Assembly: GCA_047606565.1 (NCBI GenBank)
Contig: JASGEH010000119.1
Coordinates: forward strand, 1-9,521
Direction of reading: 5' to 3'
DNA from: Comamonas_F sp047606565
Lineage (GTDB): Bacteria > Pseudomonadota > Gammaproteobacteria > Burkholderiales > Burkholderiaceae_C
Length of the DNA: 9,521 nt
Positions 1 through 7,012 of this stretch are shown here, one piece after another; the first letter of the stretch is position 1, and the number at the start of each line of letters is the position of its first letter. The position numbers and the translations under genes were made by a program. The notes beneath the pieces were generated by a model. The model ran no database searches and was not told the origin of the DNA. It saw nothing but the letters and a program-made list of their open reading frames with translations.

Positions 1-2
1 CG

Positions 3-1283
3 CACGGTGCGCCCAGCGGCACTGGCGGCCCCGGCGCGCAGGGCCCCGCCGCCTTCGCCGAAGCCCTGCGCGCGCACGCCGCCGCCCGCCTGCCCGACTA
101 CATGGTGCCCGCCGCCTTCGTCTTCCTGGACGACCTGCCGGTCACCCGCAACGGCAAGCTCGACCGCGCCGCGCTGCCCGCCCCCTCCTTCGAGGCCCGC
201 GCCAGCCGCGCGCCGGCGACAGCCAGCGAACGACTCGTGGCCGGCCTGTTCGCCCGCGTCCTCGAAGCCGAGACGCCGCCCGGCGCCGACGACGACTTCT
301 TCGAACTCGGCGGCCACTCGCTGCTGGCCGCGCGCGTGATGGCCGAACTGCGCCGCCAGACCGGCCAGGCGCTGGGCCTGGGCGCGCTGTTCGAACACCC
401 CAGCGTGGCGCGGCTGGCGGCCTACCTCGACAGCCTCGGGCACGCCGGCGCCAGCGACAGCGCTCACCCCGGCGGCGCCGGCTTCGGCCCCGTGCTGGCC
501 CTGCAGCAGCCCGCCGAAGCGCCGGCCCGCCACCGCCCGGCGCTGTTCCTGGTCCACCCGGCCGGCGGCATCGGCTGGTGCTACGGCGCGCTCGGCCGCG
601 CGCTCGACCCGGCGCGCCCGGCCTACGCCCTGCAGGCCGCCGCGCTCGACATCACGGCCGACGCCCCGGCCACCCTGGCCGAGATGGCGCGCCAGTACGC
701 CGACCGGCTGGTCACGCTGCAGCCGCACGGCCCCTACCACCTCGCCGGCTGGTCGGTCGGCGGCATCATCGCCCAGGCCATGGCCGTCGAGCTGCGCGCG
801 CGCGGCCTGCCGGTGGGCGTGCTGGCCCTGCTCGACGCCTACCCCGCCGACGTCTGGCGCGACAGCCCCGAGCCCGAGGAAAACGCCGCCCTCAAGGCGC
901 TGCTGCTGATCGCCGGCTACGATCCGGCCGAACTGAAAGACGTCCCGCTCGAACGCCAGGCCGTCATCGGCTTCCTGCGCGCCAGCGGCCACCCGCTGGG
1001 CGAACTCAGCGACGCCGCGCTGCAAGGCGTGATCCGCGTGGTCGAGAACAACAACCGCCTGGTGCGCGGCCACCACCACCAGCGCTACGAGGGCGACGTG
1101 CTGTACTTCCGCGCCGCGCTCGACCACGCCGGCACCGGGCTCACCCCCGACTTGTGGCAGCCCCATGTGCGCAGCCTGGCGGTGCACGACGTGCCCACCC
1201 TTCACGCCCACCTGACCGGTGCGCAGGCCGTCGCCGCCATCGCGCCCGTGCTCAACCGGCGGCTGAGCGCGGACCAGGGCTAG
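3..1283 (+). CDS. Nonribosomal peptide synthetase, C-terminal end (A-PCP-TE), 5' truncated by window
   Basis: The last 426 codons of a modular NRPS are present; the start lies left of the window. Residues are numbered from the codon at position 3. An adenylation-domain tail shows A9-like LPDYMVP (about 31-37) and A10-like TRNGKLDRAALP, whose conserved lysine is residue 52. A carrier domain follows, with DDDFFELGGHSLL; Ser106 is the expected phosphopantetheine attachment site. A linker of about 40 residues rich in Ala, Pro and Gly leads to a type I thioesterase: the strand-turn LFLVHPAGG, nucleophile Ser251 in GWSVGG, Asp278 in LLDAYP, and His401 or His403 in LHAHLTG. The triad looks intact, so the domain should release the finished peptide by hydrolysis or cyclisation. 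It is a terminal module with TE; the amino acid activated cannot be read because the specificity pocket is outside the window. The receptor gene at 3567-5699 suggests a siderophore product (inference). Confidence 0.95.
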   Translation, partial: HGAPSGTGGPGAQGPAAFAEALRAHAAARLPDYMVPAAFVFLDDLPVTRNGKLDRAALPAPSFEARASRAPATASERLVAGLFARVLEAETPPGADDDFFELGGHSLLAARVMAELRRQTGQALGLGALFEHPSVARLAAYLDSLGHAGASDSAHPGGAGFGPVLALQQPAEAPARHRPALFLVHPAGGIGWCYGALGRALDPARPAYALQAAALDITADAPATLAEMARQYADRLVTLQPHGPYHLAGWSVGGIIAQAMAVELRARGLPVGVLALLDAYPADVWRDSPEPEENAALKALLLIAGYDPAELKDVPLERQAVIGFLRASGHPLGELSDAALQGVIRVVENNNRLVRGHHHQRYEGDVLYFRAALDHAGTGLTPDLWQPHVRSLAVHDVPTLHAHLTGAQAVAAIAPVLNRRLSADQG

Positions 1284-1293
1284 TGCCTAGAAT
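1263..1293 (+). promoter_or_regulatory. Candidate promoter for the FAD oxidase
   Basis: TAGAAT at 1288-1293 matches the sigma-70 -10 consensus in five of six bases and sits 46 nt before the oxidase ATG, directly after the NRPS stop codon. The only -35-like sequence is a poor CTGAGC at 1263-1268 with a long 19-nt spacer. If real, it would separate the oxidase and hydrolase from the NRPS transcript. Confidence 0.3.
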
Positions 1294-1339
1294 CGCTCCC
1301 CATCACGGGCCACTGCCGCCCGCCTGCACTGGAGCCCCC

Positions 1340-2764
1340 ATGAACGCCCCCGCCCCGCGCTATGCCCTGGTCCCCGAAGTCCGCCCGCGCGCGGTGCCCG
1401 CCGCGCTGTTGGCCGCGCTGGCCGAGGCTTTTGGCGCGCGCTGCTCGACCGCGCTGGCGGTGCGCGAGCAGCACGGGCGCGACGAGTCCTCGTTCGACGT
1501 GCCGCCGCCAGCCGCCGTGGTGTTCGCCGAAAGCACGGCCGACGTCGCGCGCGCCGTGGCCCTGGCCGCGCGGTACGCGGTACCGGTGATTCCGTATGGC
1601 GCGGGTTCGTCCCTCGAAGGCCAGTTGCTGGCCGTGCAGGGCGGCATCAGCCTGGACCTGAGCCGCATGAACGCCGTGCTGGCGATCCAGCCCGAGGACC
1701 TGACCGTGACGGTGCAGCCCGGCGTCACGCGCCGCCAGCTCAACGAGGCGCTCAAGAGCGAGGGCTTCTTCTTCCCGATCGACCCGGGCGCCGACGCCAG
1801 CCTCGGCGGCATGCTCTCGACGCGCGCCTCGGGCACCAACGCCGTGCGCTACGGCACCATGCGCGAGAACGTGCTGGCGCTCGAAGTCGTCACTGCCTCC
1901 GGCGAAATCATCCGCACCGGCACGCGGGCCAAGAAATCGAGCGCGGGCTACGACCTGACGCGCCTGATCGTGGGTGCCGAGGGCACGCTGGGCGTGGTCA
2001 CCGAGATCACGCTGCGCATCCACCCGCTGCCCGAGGCGGTGTCGGCGGCGATCTGCTCCTTCCCGTCGCTGGACGCGGCGGTGCGCACCACCATCCAGAC
2101 CATCCAGCTCGGCGTGCCGATCGCGCGCTGCGAGTTGCTCGACGCCCACACCGTGGGGCTGGTCAACCGGCACTCGCACACCACGCTGGCCGAGGCGCCG
2201 CTGCTGCTGATGGAGTTCCACGGCTCGCCCGCCGCCGTGCAGGAGCAGGCCGAGCTGGTGCAGGCGATCGCCGCCGAGCACGGCGGCGGCGCCTTCGAAT
2301 GGGCCGCTACGCCCGAGGCCCGCACGCGGCTGTGGACGGCGCGGCACAACGCCTATTTCGCCGGCGTGCAGTCGGTGCCGGGCGCGCGCGCCATCACCAC
2401 CGACGTGTGCGTGCCGATCTCGCACCTGGCCGACGCCATCGCCGCCGCCATAGCCGACGCCAACGCCAGCGGCATTCCCTACTTCATGGTCGGCCACGTG
2501 GGCGACGGCAATTTCCACATGGGCTACCTGATCGACCCGGCCGACGGCGCCCAGCGGGCGCGTGGCGAGCAACTCAACCAGGCGCTGGTCGAGCGCGCCC
2601 TCGCCGTCGGCGGCACCTGCACCGGCGAGCACGGCATCGGCCTGCACAAGATGCGCTTCCTGGCGGACGAAACCGGCGCGGGCGCGGTGGCCCTGATGCG
2701 CGCCATCAAGCAGGCGCTGGACCCGCAGGACATCCTCAACCCGGGCAAGATTTTCAGCCTTTGA
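1340..2764 (+). CDS. FAD-binding oxidase, D-lactate dehydrogenase (cytochrome)/GlcD-like
   Basis: This 474-residue protein belongs to the vanillyl-alcohol oxidase/PCMH flavoprotein superfamily, in the group with D-lactate dehydrogenase (cytochrome) and the glycolate oxidase subunit GlcD. The FAD-binding half carries PYGAGSSLEG (85-94), the pyrophosphate-binding loop, then DPGADASLGGM (148-158) and VGAEGTLGVVTEI (211-223). The C-terminal cap domain carries GHVGDGNFH (385-393) and TGEHGIG (428-434), conserved around the active site, and ends with the typical DPQDILNPGKIF. Length is normal. Such enzymes oxidise a D-2-hydroxy acid, usually D-lactate, to the 2-oxo acid and pass electrons to cytochrome c or quinone; the exact substrate cannot be read. 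The ATG at 1340 is chosen because GGAG (1331-1334) lies 5 nt upstream and the homologous fold begins soon after; the same frame stays open far upstream only because it is antisense-like GC-rich sequence over the NRPS. The gene may be read with the hydrolase 34 nt downstream. Confidence 0.9.
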   Translation: MNAPAPRYALVPEVRPRAVPAALLAALAEAFGARCSTALAVREQHGRDESSFDVPPPAAVVFAESTADVARAVALAARYAVPVIPYGAGSSLEGQLLAVQGGISLDLSRMNAVLAIQPEDLTVTVQPGVTRRQLNEALKSEGFFFPIDPGADASLGGMLSTRASGTNAVRYGTMRENVLALEVVTASGEIIRTGTRAKKSSAGYDLTRLIVGAEGTLGVVTEITLRIHPLPEAVSAAICSFPSLDAAVRTTIQTIQLGVPIARCELLDAHTVGLVNRHSHTTLAEAPLLLMEFHGSPAAVQEQAELVQAIAAEHGGGAFEWAATPEARTRLWTARHNAYFAGVQSVPGARAITTDVCVPISHLADAIAAAIADANASGIPYFMVGHVGDGNFHMGYLIDPADGAQRARGEQLNQALVERALAVGGTCTGEHGIGLHKMRFLADETGAGAVALMRAIKQALDPQDILNPGKIFSL

Positions 2765-2798
2765 ACAGAGACAGGCCCTGGCCTGCCGCGACCGCGCC

Positions 2799-3515
2799 AT
2801 GACGACCGCTTCGACCGCTTCCAAGAACCTCATCCTCGTGCCCGGCCTGCTGTGCGACGCGCTGCTGTGGCAAGCCCAGATCCAAGGCCTGGCCGGCGAG
2901 GCCACCTGCTGGGTGCCCGACCACACGCGCCACGACAGCATCGCGGCCATCGCCCGCGCCATTCTGGACGAGGCGCCGTTCGAGACCTTCGCGCTGGCGG
3001 GCCTGTCGATGGGCGGCTACATCGCGCTGGAGATCGTGCGGCAGGCGCCGCAGCGCGTGGAACGGCTGGCGCTGCTCGACACCACCGCCGCGCCCGATTC
3101 GGCCGAGGCCGGCGACCTGCGCCGCGGCCAGATGGCGCTGTGGCGCACATCGGGCGTGCAGCCGCTGGTCGATGCCACGATGCCGCGCGCGGTGCGGGCC
3201 GCCGCACGCCATGACGCGGGCTTGCGCGCGCTGATCGCCAGCATGGCGCTGAACACGGGCTACGCGGGTTTCGTGCGGCAGCAGACCGCCATCATGGGCC
3301 GCATCGACAGCCGGCCCTCGCTGGCGGCCATCGCCTGCCCGACGCTGGTGCTGTGTGGGCGCGAGGACGTCCTCACGCCTCCGCTGGCGCACCGCAGCAT
3401 GGCGCAGGCCATCGCCGGCGCCCGGCTGGTGCAGGTGGCCGATGCCGGACACCTGAGCACGCTGGAGCAGCCGGCCGCCGTGACCGCCGCGCTGCGCGCC
3501 TGGCTGCAGGGCTGA
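2799..3515 (+). CDS. Alpha/beta hydrolase, small esterase-like
   Basis: A complete 238-residue alpha/beta hydrolase of the compact type. The N-terminal strand and oxyanion region is LILVPGLLCDALLW (10-23). The nucleophile elbow is GLSMGG with Ser70, the acid is Asp190 in CGREDVLTP, and the general base is His218 in DAGHLST, so all three catalytic residues are present in the expected order and spacing. A modest cap lies between about 100 and 165. There is no signal peptide, so it should be cytoplasmic. Substrate is unknown: the family covers esterases, lactonases and C-C hydrolases. It starts 34 nt after the FAD oxidase without a clear Shine-Dalgarno; an inverted repeat (CAGGC/GCCTG, 2772-2785) lies in the gap. 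Co-transcription with the oxidase is likely. A role in ester or lactone cleavage of a siderophore is possible given the neighbouring NRPS and receptor, but nothing in the sequence proves it. Confidence 0.88.
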   Translation: MTTASTASKNLILVPGLLCDALLWQAQIQGLAGEATCWVPDHTRHDSIAAIARAILDEAPFETFALAGLSMGGYIALEIVRQAPQRVERLALLDTTAAPDSAEAGDLRRGQMALWRTSGVQPLVDATMPRAVRAAARHDAGLRALIASMALNTGYAGFVRQQTAIMGRIDSRPSLAAIACPTLVLCGREDVLTPPLAHRSMAQAIAGARLVQVADAGHLSTLEQPAAVTAALRAWLQG

Positions 3516-3516
3516 A

Positions 3517-3531
3517 GGCGCGTCCCGCGCC
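3517..3531. terminator. Short GC hairpin between convergent genes
   Basis: A perfect 6-bp stem (GGCGCG/CGCGCC) with a 3-nt TCC loop begins 1 nt after the hydrolase stop, in the 51-nt gap between the convergent hydrolase and receptor genes. No T-tract follows on either strand, so it is at best a weak or factor-assisted terminator. Confidence 0.3.
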
Positions 3532-3536
3532 GGCGA

Positions 3537-3556
3537 TCAACAGCGCTCAACAGCGC
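3537..3556. repeat. Tandem 10-nt direct repeat
   Basis: TCAACAGCGC occurs twice in direct succession in the short gap between the hydrolase and receptor stop codons. It is noncoding; a small duplication by slippage is the simplest explanation. Confidence 0.7.
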
Positions 3557-3566
3557 CCAGCGGCCA

Positions 3567-5699
3567 TCAGAAGCGCACGGTCGCGCTGGCGCTGATGGTG
3601 CGCGGGTCGCCCGCCTTGATGTAGTCGGCGTACTGGAAGAGCCAGTATTTCTTGTTGGTGGCGTTGTTGATGGCGAAGCGCAAGGTGGTGTCGTAGCCGC
3701 CGATGCGCGTGTCGTAGACGGCGCCCAGGTTGGCCAGCGTGTAGCTGCCGACTTCGATGTCGTTGGCCGCGCGCAGCATGCTGCTGCCGGTGTACTTGAG
3801 GCCGGCGTACAGCTTCAGGCCCGGCAGTTGCGGCACACTGTAGGCCAGCCGGGCCGCCACCACCGTCTTAGGCGCGCCCGCGACGCGGTTGCCGCTGTAG
3901 TCGCTGCCCCGGTCGTACTTGGCATCGAGCAGCATCAGGTTGCCACCCAGTTCCCAGTTGCGCGCCAGTTGCGTGGTCGCGCCCAGCTCCAGCCCCTGGT
4001 AGATGGACAGGCCGTCCTGCACCAGCACGTTGCTGCTGTTGGCGTACTCGGCCCCCCGCTCGATGCGGAACAGCGCGGCGGTGGCGGCCCAGCCCTCGTG
4101 CTGGGACTTGATGCCCAGCTCGTACTGCTTGCTCTTGAGTGGGTCCAGCAGCTCGCCGCTGTTGGCGTAGGTGACGCCCACGGTGCTGCCCGCTTCCAGC
4201 GACTCGACATAGCTCGCATACGCCAGGGTCTGGGCGTCGAGCTTGTACATCAGGGCCGCCGTCGGCGTCAGCACGCCGTTCTTGTCGTAGGTGGAGGAGA
4301 CCGCGCCAGTCGTTGAGAAACCGACCTGGCTGTAGTCGGTGTAACGCACGCCCGCCAGCACCGACCAGCGATCCGTCAGCTTGAGCGTGTCGCTGGCGAA
4401 CAGCGCCTTTTGCGTGATTTCCGCGGCCCGGTACAGCGTCTGCGACCCCGAGCTGTAATAGAAGTTGGTGTTGGGCGACGCGAGCGAGCCGGTGCCGACG
4501 TAGTCGTAGACGCCATCGCTGCTGTAGTCGTTCTTCTGCTTCTGCCACGACGCGCCCAGCACCAGCTGGTGCTCCAGCGCGCCCGTGCGCACCTTGCCCT
4601 GCAGCAGTGCCTGCAACTGGTTGAACTGGTAGGCCTCGGCGTAGTCGGAGGCGTAGTCGTAGTAGTCGCCCGCGCTGTCGTACGGGTACAGCACCGTTTC
4701 GTTGCGACGTGTGCGCGTCGAGCTGTGGCTGTAGACCGCGCGCGCCGTCCAGTCGGGCGCCAGTTCGTAGGTCAGGCCGGTGGCGTAGTAGGCAAAGCGC
4801 GTGTTGGCGTAGCTGCCGTCATGCCCCAGCGTGCTGGTGTCGTTGCGCACCGTCGCGGGCAGTTGCGTGCCCGAGAGCAGGCCGGTGTAGATCGTGGGGT
4901 CCTGACCAGTGACCTTGCGGTCCTGCAGCAGCAGTTGGGCGTCCCAGGTCAGGCGGCTGCTCAGCCGTGCATCCGTCGCCAGCGACAGCGAATTGCGCCG
5001 CACCGAGCCGCTGTTGTAGGTGTTGCCTTCCTCGTGCGTGGCGTTGATGCGATAGCCAAAAGCCCCGCCCTCGCCGGCGCGGCCGCCCAAGTCCACGTGC
5101 TCGCTCAGGATGCCCTTGGCGTCATAGCCCAGCGTGAAGCTGCGCACGGGCACCTCGGTCGGGCGCTTGGTGACGTAGTTGAGCAGCCCGCCCGGCGAGC
5201 CGAAGCCATACATGAAGCCGGTGGCGCCCTTGAGCAGCTCGATGCGCTCGAAATGCTCCTTGGGCAGCACCACCACGTAGGCGAGGTAGGGATTGCCGTC
5301 GATGCGGTAGGAGTTCTGCCAGTCCAGCGGCAGCCCGCGCACGCTCAGATAGCTGGCCCAGGCGCCGTAGGCTGAGCCGTTGTCGGTGACCGAGGCGTCG
5401 GTCGCGAAGATATCGCCCAGCTTGTTGGCCTGGCGGGTTTCCAGGTCGTCCTGGGTGACCACGGTGGTGGAGAACGGCGTCTCCAACTGGCTGCGATTGC
5501 CCAGCGCGCCACTGTTGACCTTGGAGCCCAGGTGCTGCAGCGTGCTGTCCTCGGCCGGGGTGCTGACCGTGACCTCCGGCAACTGTGCCGCCGTGGCGTC
5601 ATCCTGCTGGGCCTGGGCCAGGCCTGCGGCCAGCAAACCCACCGCGACCACGGTAGCCTTCAAAGGCCCCGTACGCCATGCTTGAAACGACGTATCCAT
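3567..5699 (-). CDS. TonB-dependent siderophore receptor
   Basis: A complete 710-residue outer-membrane receptor. Residues 1-30 form a signal peptide: basic start, hydrophobic core VVAVGLLAAGLA, cleavage expected after AQA at residue 30. A TonB-box-like PEVTVS (41-46) comes soon after. The plug domain (about 55-170) includes TPFSTTVVTQDDL, the YLSVRGLPL and RIDGNP segments, and MYGFGSPGGLLNYVTKRP, the variant of the G-x-x-x-Y-G-x-x-x-P-G-G motif typical of siderophore receptors. The remainder is Tyr- and aromatic-rich beta-barrel ending in SATVRF, with the terminal Phe needed for outer-membrane assembly. There is no N-terminal STN/secretin-like signalling domain, so it is not a FecA/PupB-type transducer. 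The role is TonB/ExbBD-powered import of a ferric siderophore into the periplasm; the ligand cannot be deduced, but the NRPS nearby could make it. It is convergent with the hydrolase and divergent from the dehydrogenase. The ATG at 5699 is chosen over an in-frame GTG at 5708 that overlaps the Shine-Dalgarno. Confidence 0.95.
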   Translation of the reverse strand: MDTSFQAWRTGPLKATVVAVGLLAAGLAQAQQDDATAAQLPEVTVSTPAEDSTLQHLGSKVNSGALGNRSQLETPFSTTVVTQDDLETRQANKLGDIFATDASVTDNGSAYGAWASYLSVRGLPLDWQNSYRIDGNPYLAYVVVLPKEHFERIELLKGATGFMYGFGSPGGLLNYVTKRPTEVPVRSFTLGYDAKGILSEHVDLGGRAGEGGAFGYRINATHEEGNTYNSGSVRRNSLSLATDARLSSRLTWDAQLLLQDRKVTGQDPTIYTGLLSGTQLPATVRNDTSTLGHDGSYANTRFAYYATGLTYELAPDWTARAVYSHSSTRTRRNETVLYPYDSAGDYYDYASDYAEAYQFNQLQALLQGKVRTGALEHQLVLGASWQKQKNDYSSDGVYDYVGTGSLASPNTNFYYSSGSQTLYRAAEITQKALFASDTLKLTDRWSVLAGVRYTDYSQVGFSTTGAVSSTYDKNGVLTPTAALMYKLDAQTLAYASYVESLEAGSTVGVTYANSGELLDPLKSKQYELGIKSQHEGWAATAALFRIERGAEYANSSNVLVQDGLSIYQGLELGATTQLARNWELGGNLMLLDAKYDRGSDYSGNRVAGAPKTVVAARLAYSVPQLPGLKLYAGLKYTGSSMLRAANDIEVGSYTLANLGAVYDTRIGGYDTTLRFAINNATNKKYWLFQYADYIKAGDPRTISASATVRF

Positions 5700-5707
5700 A
5701 CCCACCA

Positions 5708-5713
5708 CTCCTT
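5708..5713 (-). promoter_or_regulatory. Ribosome binding site of the siderophore receptor
   Basis: AAGGAG on the - strand lies 8 nt before the ATG at 5699. The upstream in-frame GTG (5708-5706) overlaps this element's last base, so it cannot be the start it serves; this fixes the protein at 710 rather than 713 residues. Confidence 0.85.
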
Positions 5714-5743
5714 ATGCTGATTTTTGAAGCGACACGAATGATG

Positions 5744-5760
5744 GATACTAATACTGATTC
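5744..5760. promoter_or_regulatory. Candidate degenerate Fur box
   Basis: On the + strand this reads GATACT-AATACT-GATTC, two and a half hexamers resembling the GATAAT repeats from which Fur boxes are built. It overlaps the candidate -10 and part of the spacer of the receptor promoter, where a repressor would block transcription when iron is plentiful. The match is imperfect and the region is simply AT-rich, so this is suggestive only. Confidence 0.3.
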
Positions 5761-5774
5761 CCAACCTGATTCAA
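5745..5774 (-). promoter_or_regulatory. Candidate sigma-70 promoter of the siderophore receptor
   Basis: Read on the - strand, TTGAAT (5774-5769) matches the -35 consensus in four of six bases and TAGTAT (5750-5745) the -10 in four of six, with an 18-nt spacer. They lie in an AT-rich patch (about 5712-5800) that contrasts with the GC-rich surroundings, 46 nt above the receptor ATG. A TATTAG hexamer (5753-5748), overlapping the chosen -10, with a 15-nt spacer is an alternative -10. Confidence 0.4.
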
Positions 5775-5833
5775 GAATTGGTTTTCAAAACACTTTCCCC
5801 GGCGAGGTTGAGCAACACCGGCCAGACGCCAGG

Positions 5834-5960
5834 CTATTCGGTGAGCGCATAAGCAAAGGCGGGAATGCCGGCGTCCATGCGGGGACAATCGGCCAGCCTC
5901 CCCACCGGAATGCGCCAGCTCTCGACCCGCACGTGGTCGAAGACGGCGTCCGAGACCTCC
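5834..5960 (-). pseudogene. Possible 3' remnant of an unidentified gene
   Basis: On the - strand, about 40 codons ending in a TAG at 5836-5834 read like genuine protein: an alternating segment VRVESWRIPVGRLADCPR followed by MDAGIPAFAYALTE. Third codon positions are mostly G or C, as in the real genes of the window, and the segment lies wholly in the intergenic gap rather than opposite a gene. Upstream the frame becomes Arg/Ser/Gly-rich and runs into the antisense of the dehydrogenase, with no start codon or ribosome binding site of its own, so only the C-terminal end of a former gene would survive. I do not recognise the family. Chance open frame in GC-rich DNA remains possible. Confidence 0.3.
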
Positions 5961-5971
5961 CCTCGACCCGA

Positions 5972-5984
5972 CCGGCTTCGCCGG
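5972..5984. other. Small inverted repeat upstream of the dehydrogenase
   Basis: CCGGC-TTC-GCCGG forms a 5-bp stem ending 14 nt before the dehydrogenase ATG. No T-tract follows. It could fold in the mRNA leader, or simply reflect GC-rich sequence; no function can be assigned. Confidence 0.35.
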
Positions 5985-5998
5985 CTGACCCCACTGCC

Positions 5999-6994
5999 AT
6001 GACCGCTCCCACACGCCCCCTCGTCATCGCCAGCCAGATGGATGCCGCCGCCAACGCGCGCCTGCGCGAGCGGCTGGCCCAGGCGCCGTTCGACGGCGCC
6101 GGCCAGGCCCGCGTGATCGACCTGGAACCCGGTCAGATCCCGCGCGACCTGCCGCCCGAGGTGCAGGTGCTGATCGCCCGCCCCCTGCCGCGCCACCTGC
6201 ACAGCCTGCCGCCCGAGGGCTGGCCCTACGGCTTGCGCTGGGTCCAGCTGATGGGCATCGGCCTGGACGGCTACCCGCGCTGGCTGCTCGACCGCGTGCC
6301 GGTGGGCGTGGCGCGCGGCACCTCGTCGAACGTGATCGCGGAATACGTGCTGGCGCAGGTCTTCGCCTTCGCCAAAGACCTGCCGGCGCTGTGGATCAAC
6401 GAGCCAGCACGTTGGAAGCTGCGCCCCACCCGTTCAGTGGCCGGCAGCACGCTGGGTCTGTATGGCTGGGGCGGCATCGCGCAGGCACTGGCGCGGCGCG
6501 CGCTGGCGCTCGGGCAGCAGGTGCGGGTGCTGCGGCGCAGCGCCGAGCCGGTCTGGCTCGACGGCGCCGAGCAGCCCGGCCTGACCCGCGCCACCAGCCT
6601 GCCGGACCTGCTGGCCCACAGCGACCACCTGGTGCTGGCCGCGCCGGCCACGCCCGACACGCGCGAAGTCATCAACCGCGACAGCCTGCGCCATGCCAAG
6701 CCCGGCCTGCACCTCATCAACGTGGCGCGCGGCAGCCTGATCGACCAGGACGCACTGCTGCAGGCGCTGGACGAGGGCGTGGTGGCGCGCGCCTCGCTCG
6801 ACGTGACCACGCCCGAACCACTGCCCGAGGGCCACCTGCTCTACGAGCACCCCCGGGTGTTCATCACGCCCCACCTCAGTTCGATTTCGGCGGACACCGA
6901 GCACGAGCTGATCACGCTGTTCCTGCACAACGCCGCCCGCCAGGCGCGCGGCGAGGGACTGGCGCACCCGCTCGACCTGCAGCGCGGCTATTGA
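5999..6994 (+). CDS. D-isomer-specific 2-hydroxyacid dehydrogenase, NAD(P)-dependent
   Basis: A 331-residue protein of the D-2-hydroxyacid dehydrogenase family (glyoxylate/hydroxypyruvate reductase, phosphoglycerate dehydrogenase relatives). The N-terminal catalytic part contains WVQLMGIGLDGY (81-92) and TSSNVIAEYVLA (108-119). The Rossmann domain has GLYGWGGIAQALA (153-165), where the third glycine of G-x-G-x-x-G is replaced by Ala161. Catalytic residues fit the family: Arg244 in INVARGSLID, Glu273 in DVTTPEPLP, and His292 in TPHLSS. It should interconvert a 2-oxo acid and a D-2-hydroxy acid in the cytoplasm; substrate and cofactor preference are not readable. The ATG at 5999 is chosen because the family's N-terminal strand (RPLVIAS) starts just after it; the frame is open back to 5678, but that extension crosses the receptor promoter and looks noncoding. 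No strong Shine-Dalgarno is visible. It is divergent from the receptor and ends 18 nt from the convergent crcB. Confidence 0.88.
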   Translation: MTAPTRPLVIASQMDAAANARLRERLAQAPFDGAGQARVIDLEPGQIPRDLPPEVQVLIARPLPRHLHSLPPEGWPYGLRWVQLMGIGLDGYPRWLLDRVPVGVARGTSSNVIAEYVLAQVFAFAKDLPALWINEPARWKLRPTRSVAGSTLGLYGWGGIAQALARRALALGQQVRVLRRSAEPVWLDGAEQPGLTRATSLPDLLAHSDHLVLAAPATPDTREVINRDSLRHAKPGLHLINVARGSLIDQDALLQALDEGVVARASLDVTTPEPLPEGHLLYEHPRVFITPHLSSISADTEHELITLFLHNAARQARGEGLAHPLDLQRGY

Positions 6995-7012
6995 AGAGGG
7001 GTCGCCGCCGGT

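Noticed and set aside
578..1339. Upstream open extension of the FAD oxidase frame, overlapping the NRPS
   Set aside because: The translation is Arg/Pro-rich shadow sequence of the thioesterase domain; family length and the GGAG before 1340 fix the start.
2772..2785. Inverted repeat CAGGC/GCCTG between the oxidase and hydrolase
   Set aside because: Five base pairs without a T-tract; too short and too likely by chance in GC-rich DNA to call a terminator or attenuator.
1280..2962. A 560-codon open frame on the - strand opposite the FAD oxidase
   Set aside because: It is antisense to a gene with clear motifs, is full of Arg, Gly, Ala, His and Gln, and shows no domain; it is open because GC-rich DNA has few stops.
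4410..5375. A 321-codon + strand open frame opposite the receptor
   Set aside because: Antisense shadow of the beta-barrel; Val/Ala/Arg/Gln-rich with no recognisable domain.
5678..5998. Upstream open extension of the D-2-hydroxyacid dehydrogenase frame
   Set aside because: It would begin inside the receptor gene, cross its promoter and add about 107 residues with no family counterpart.
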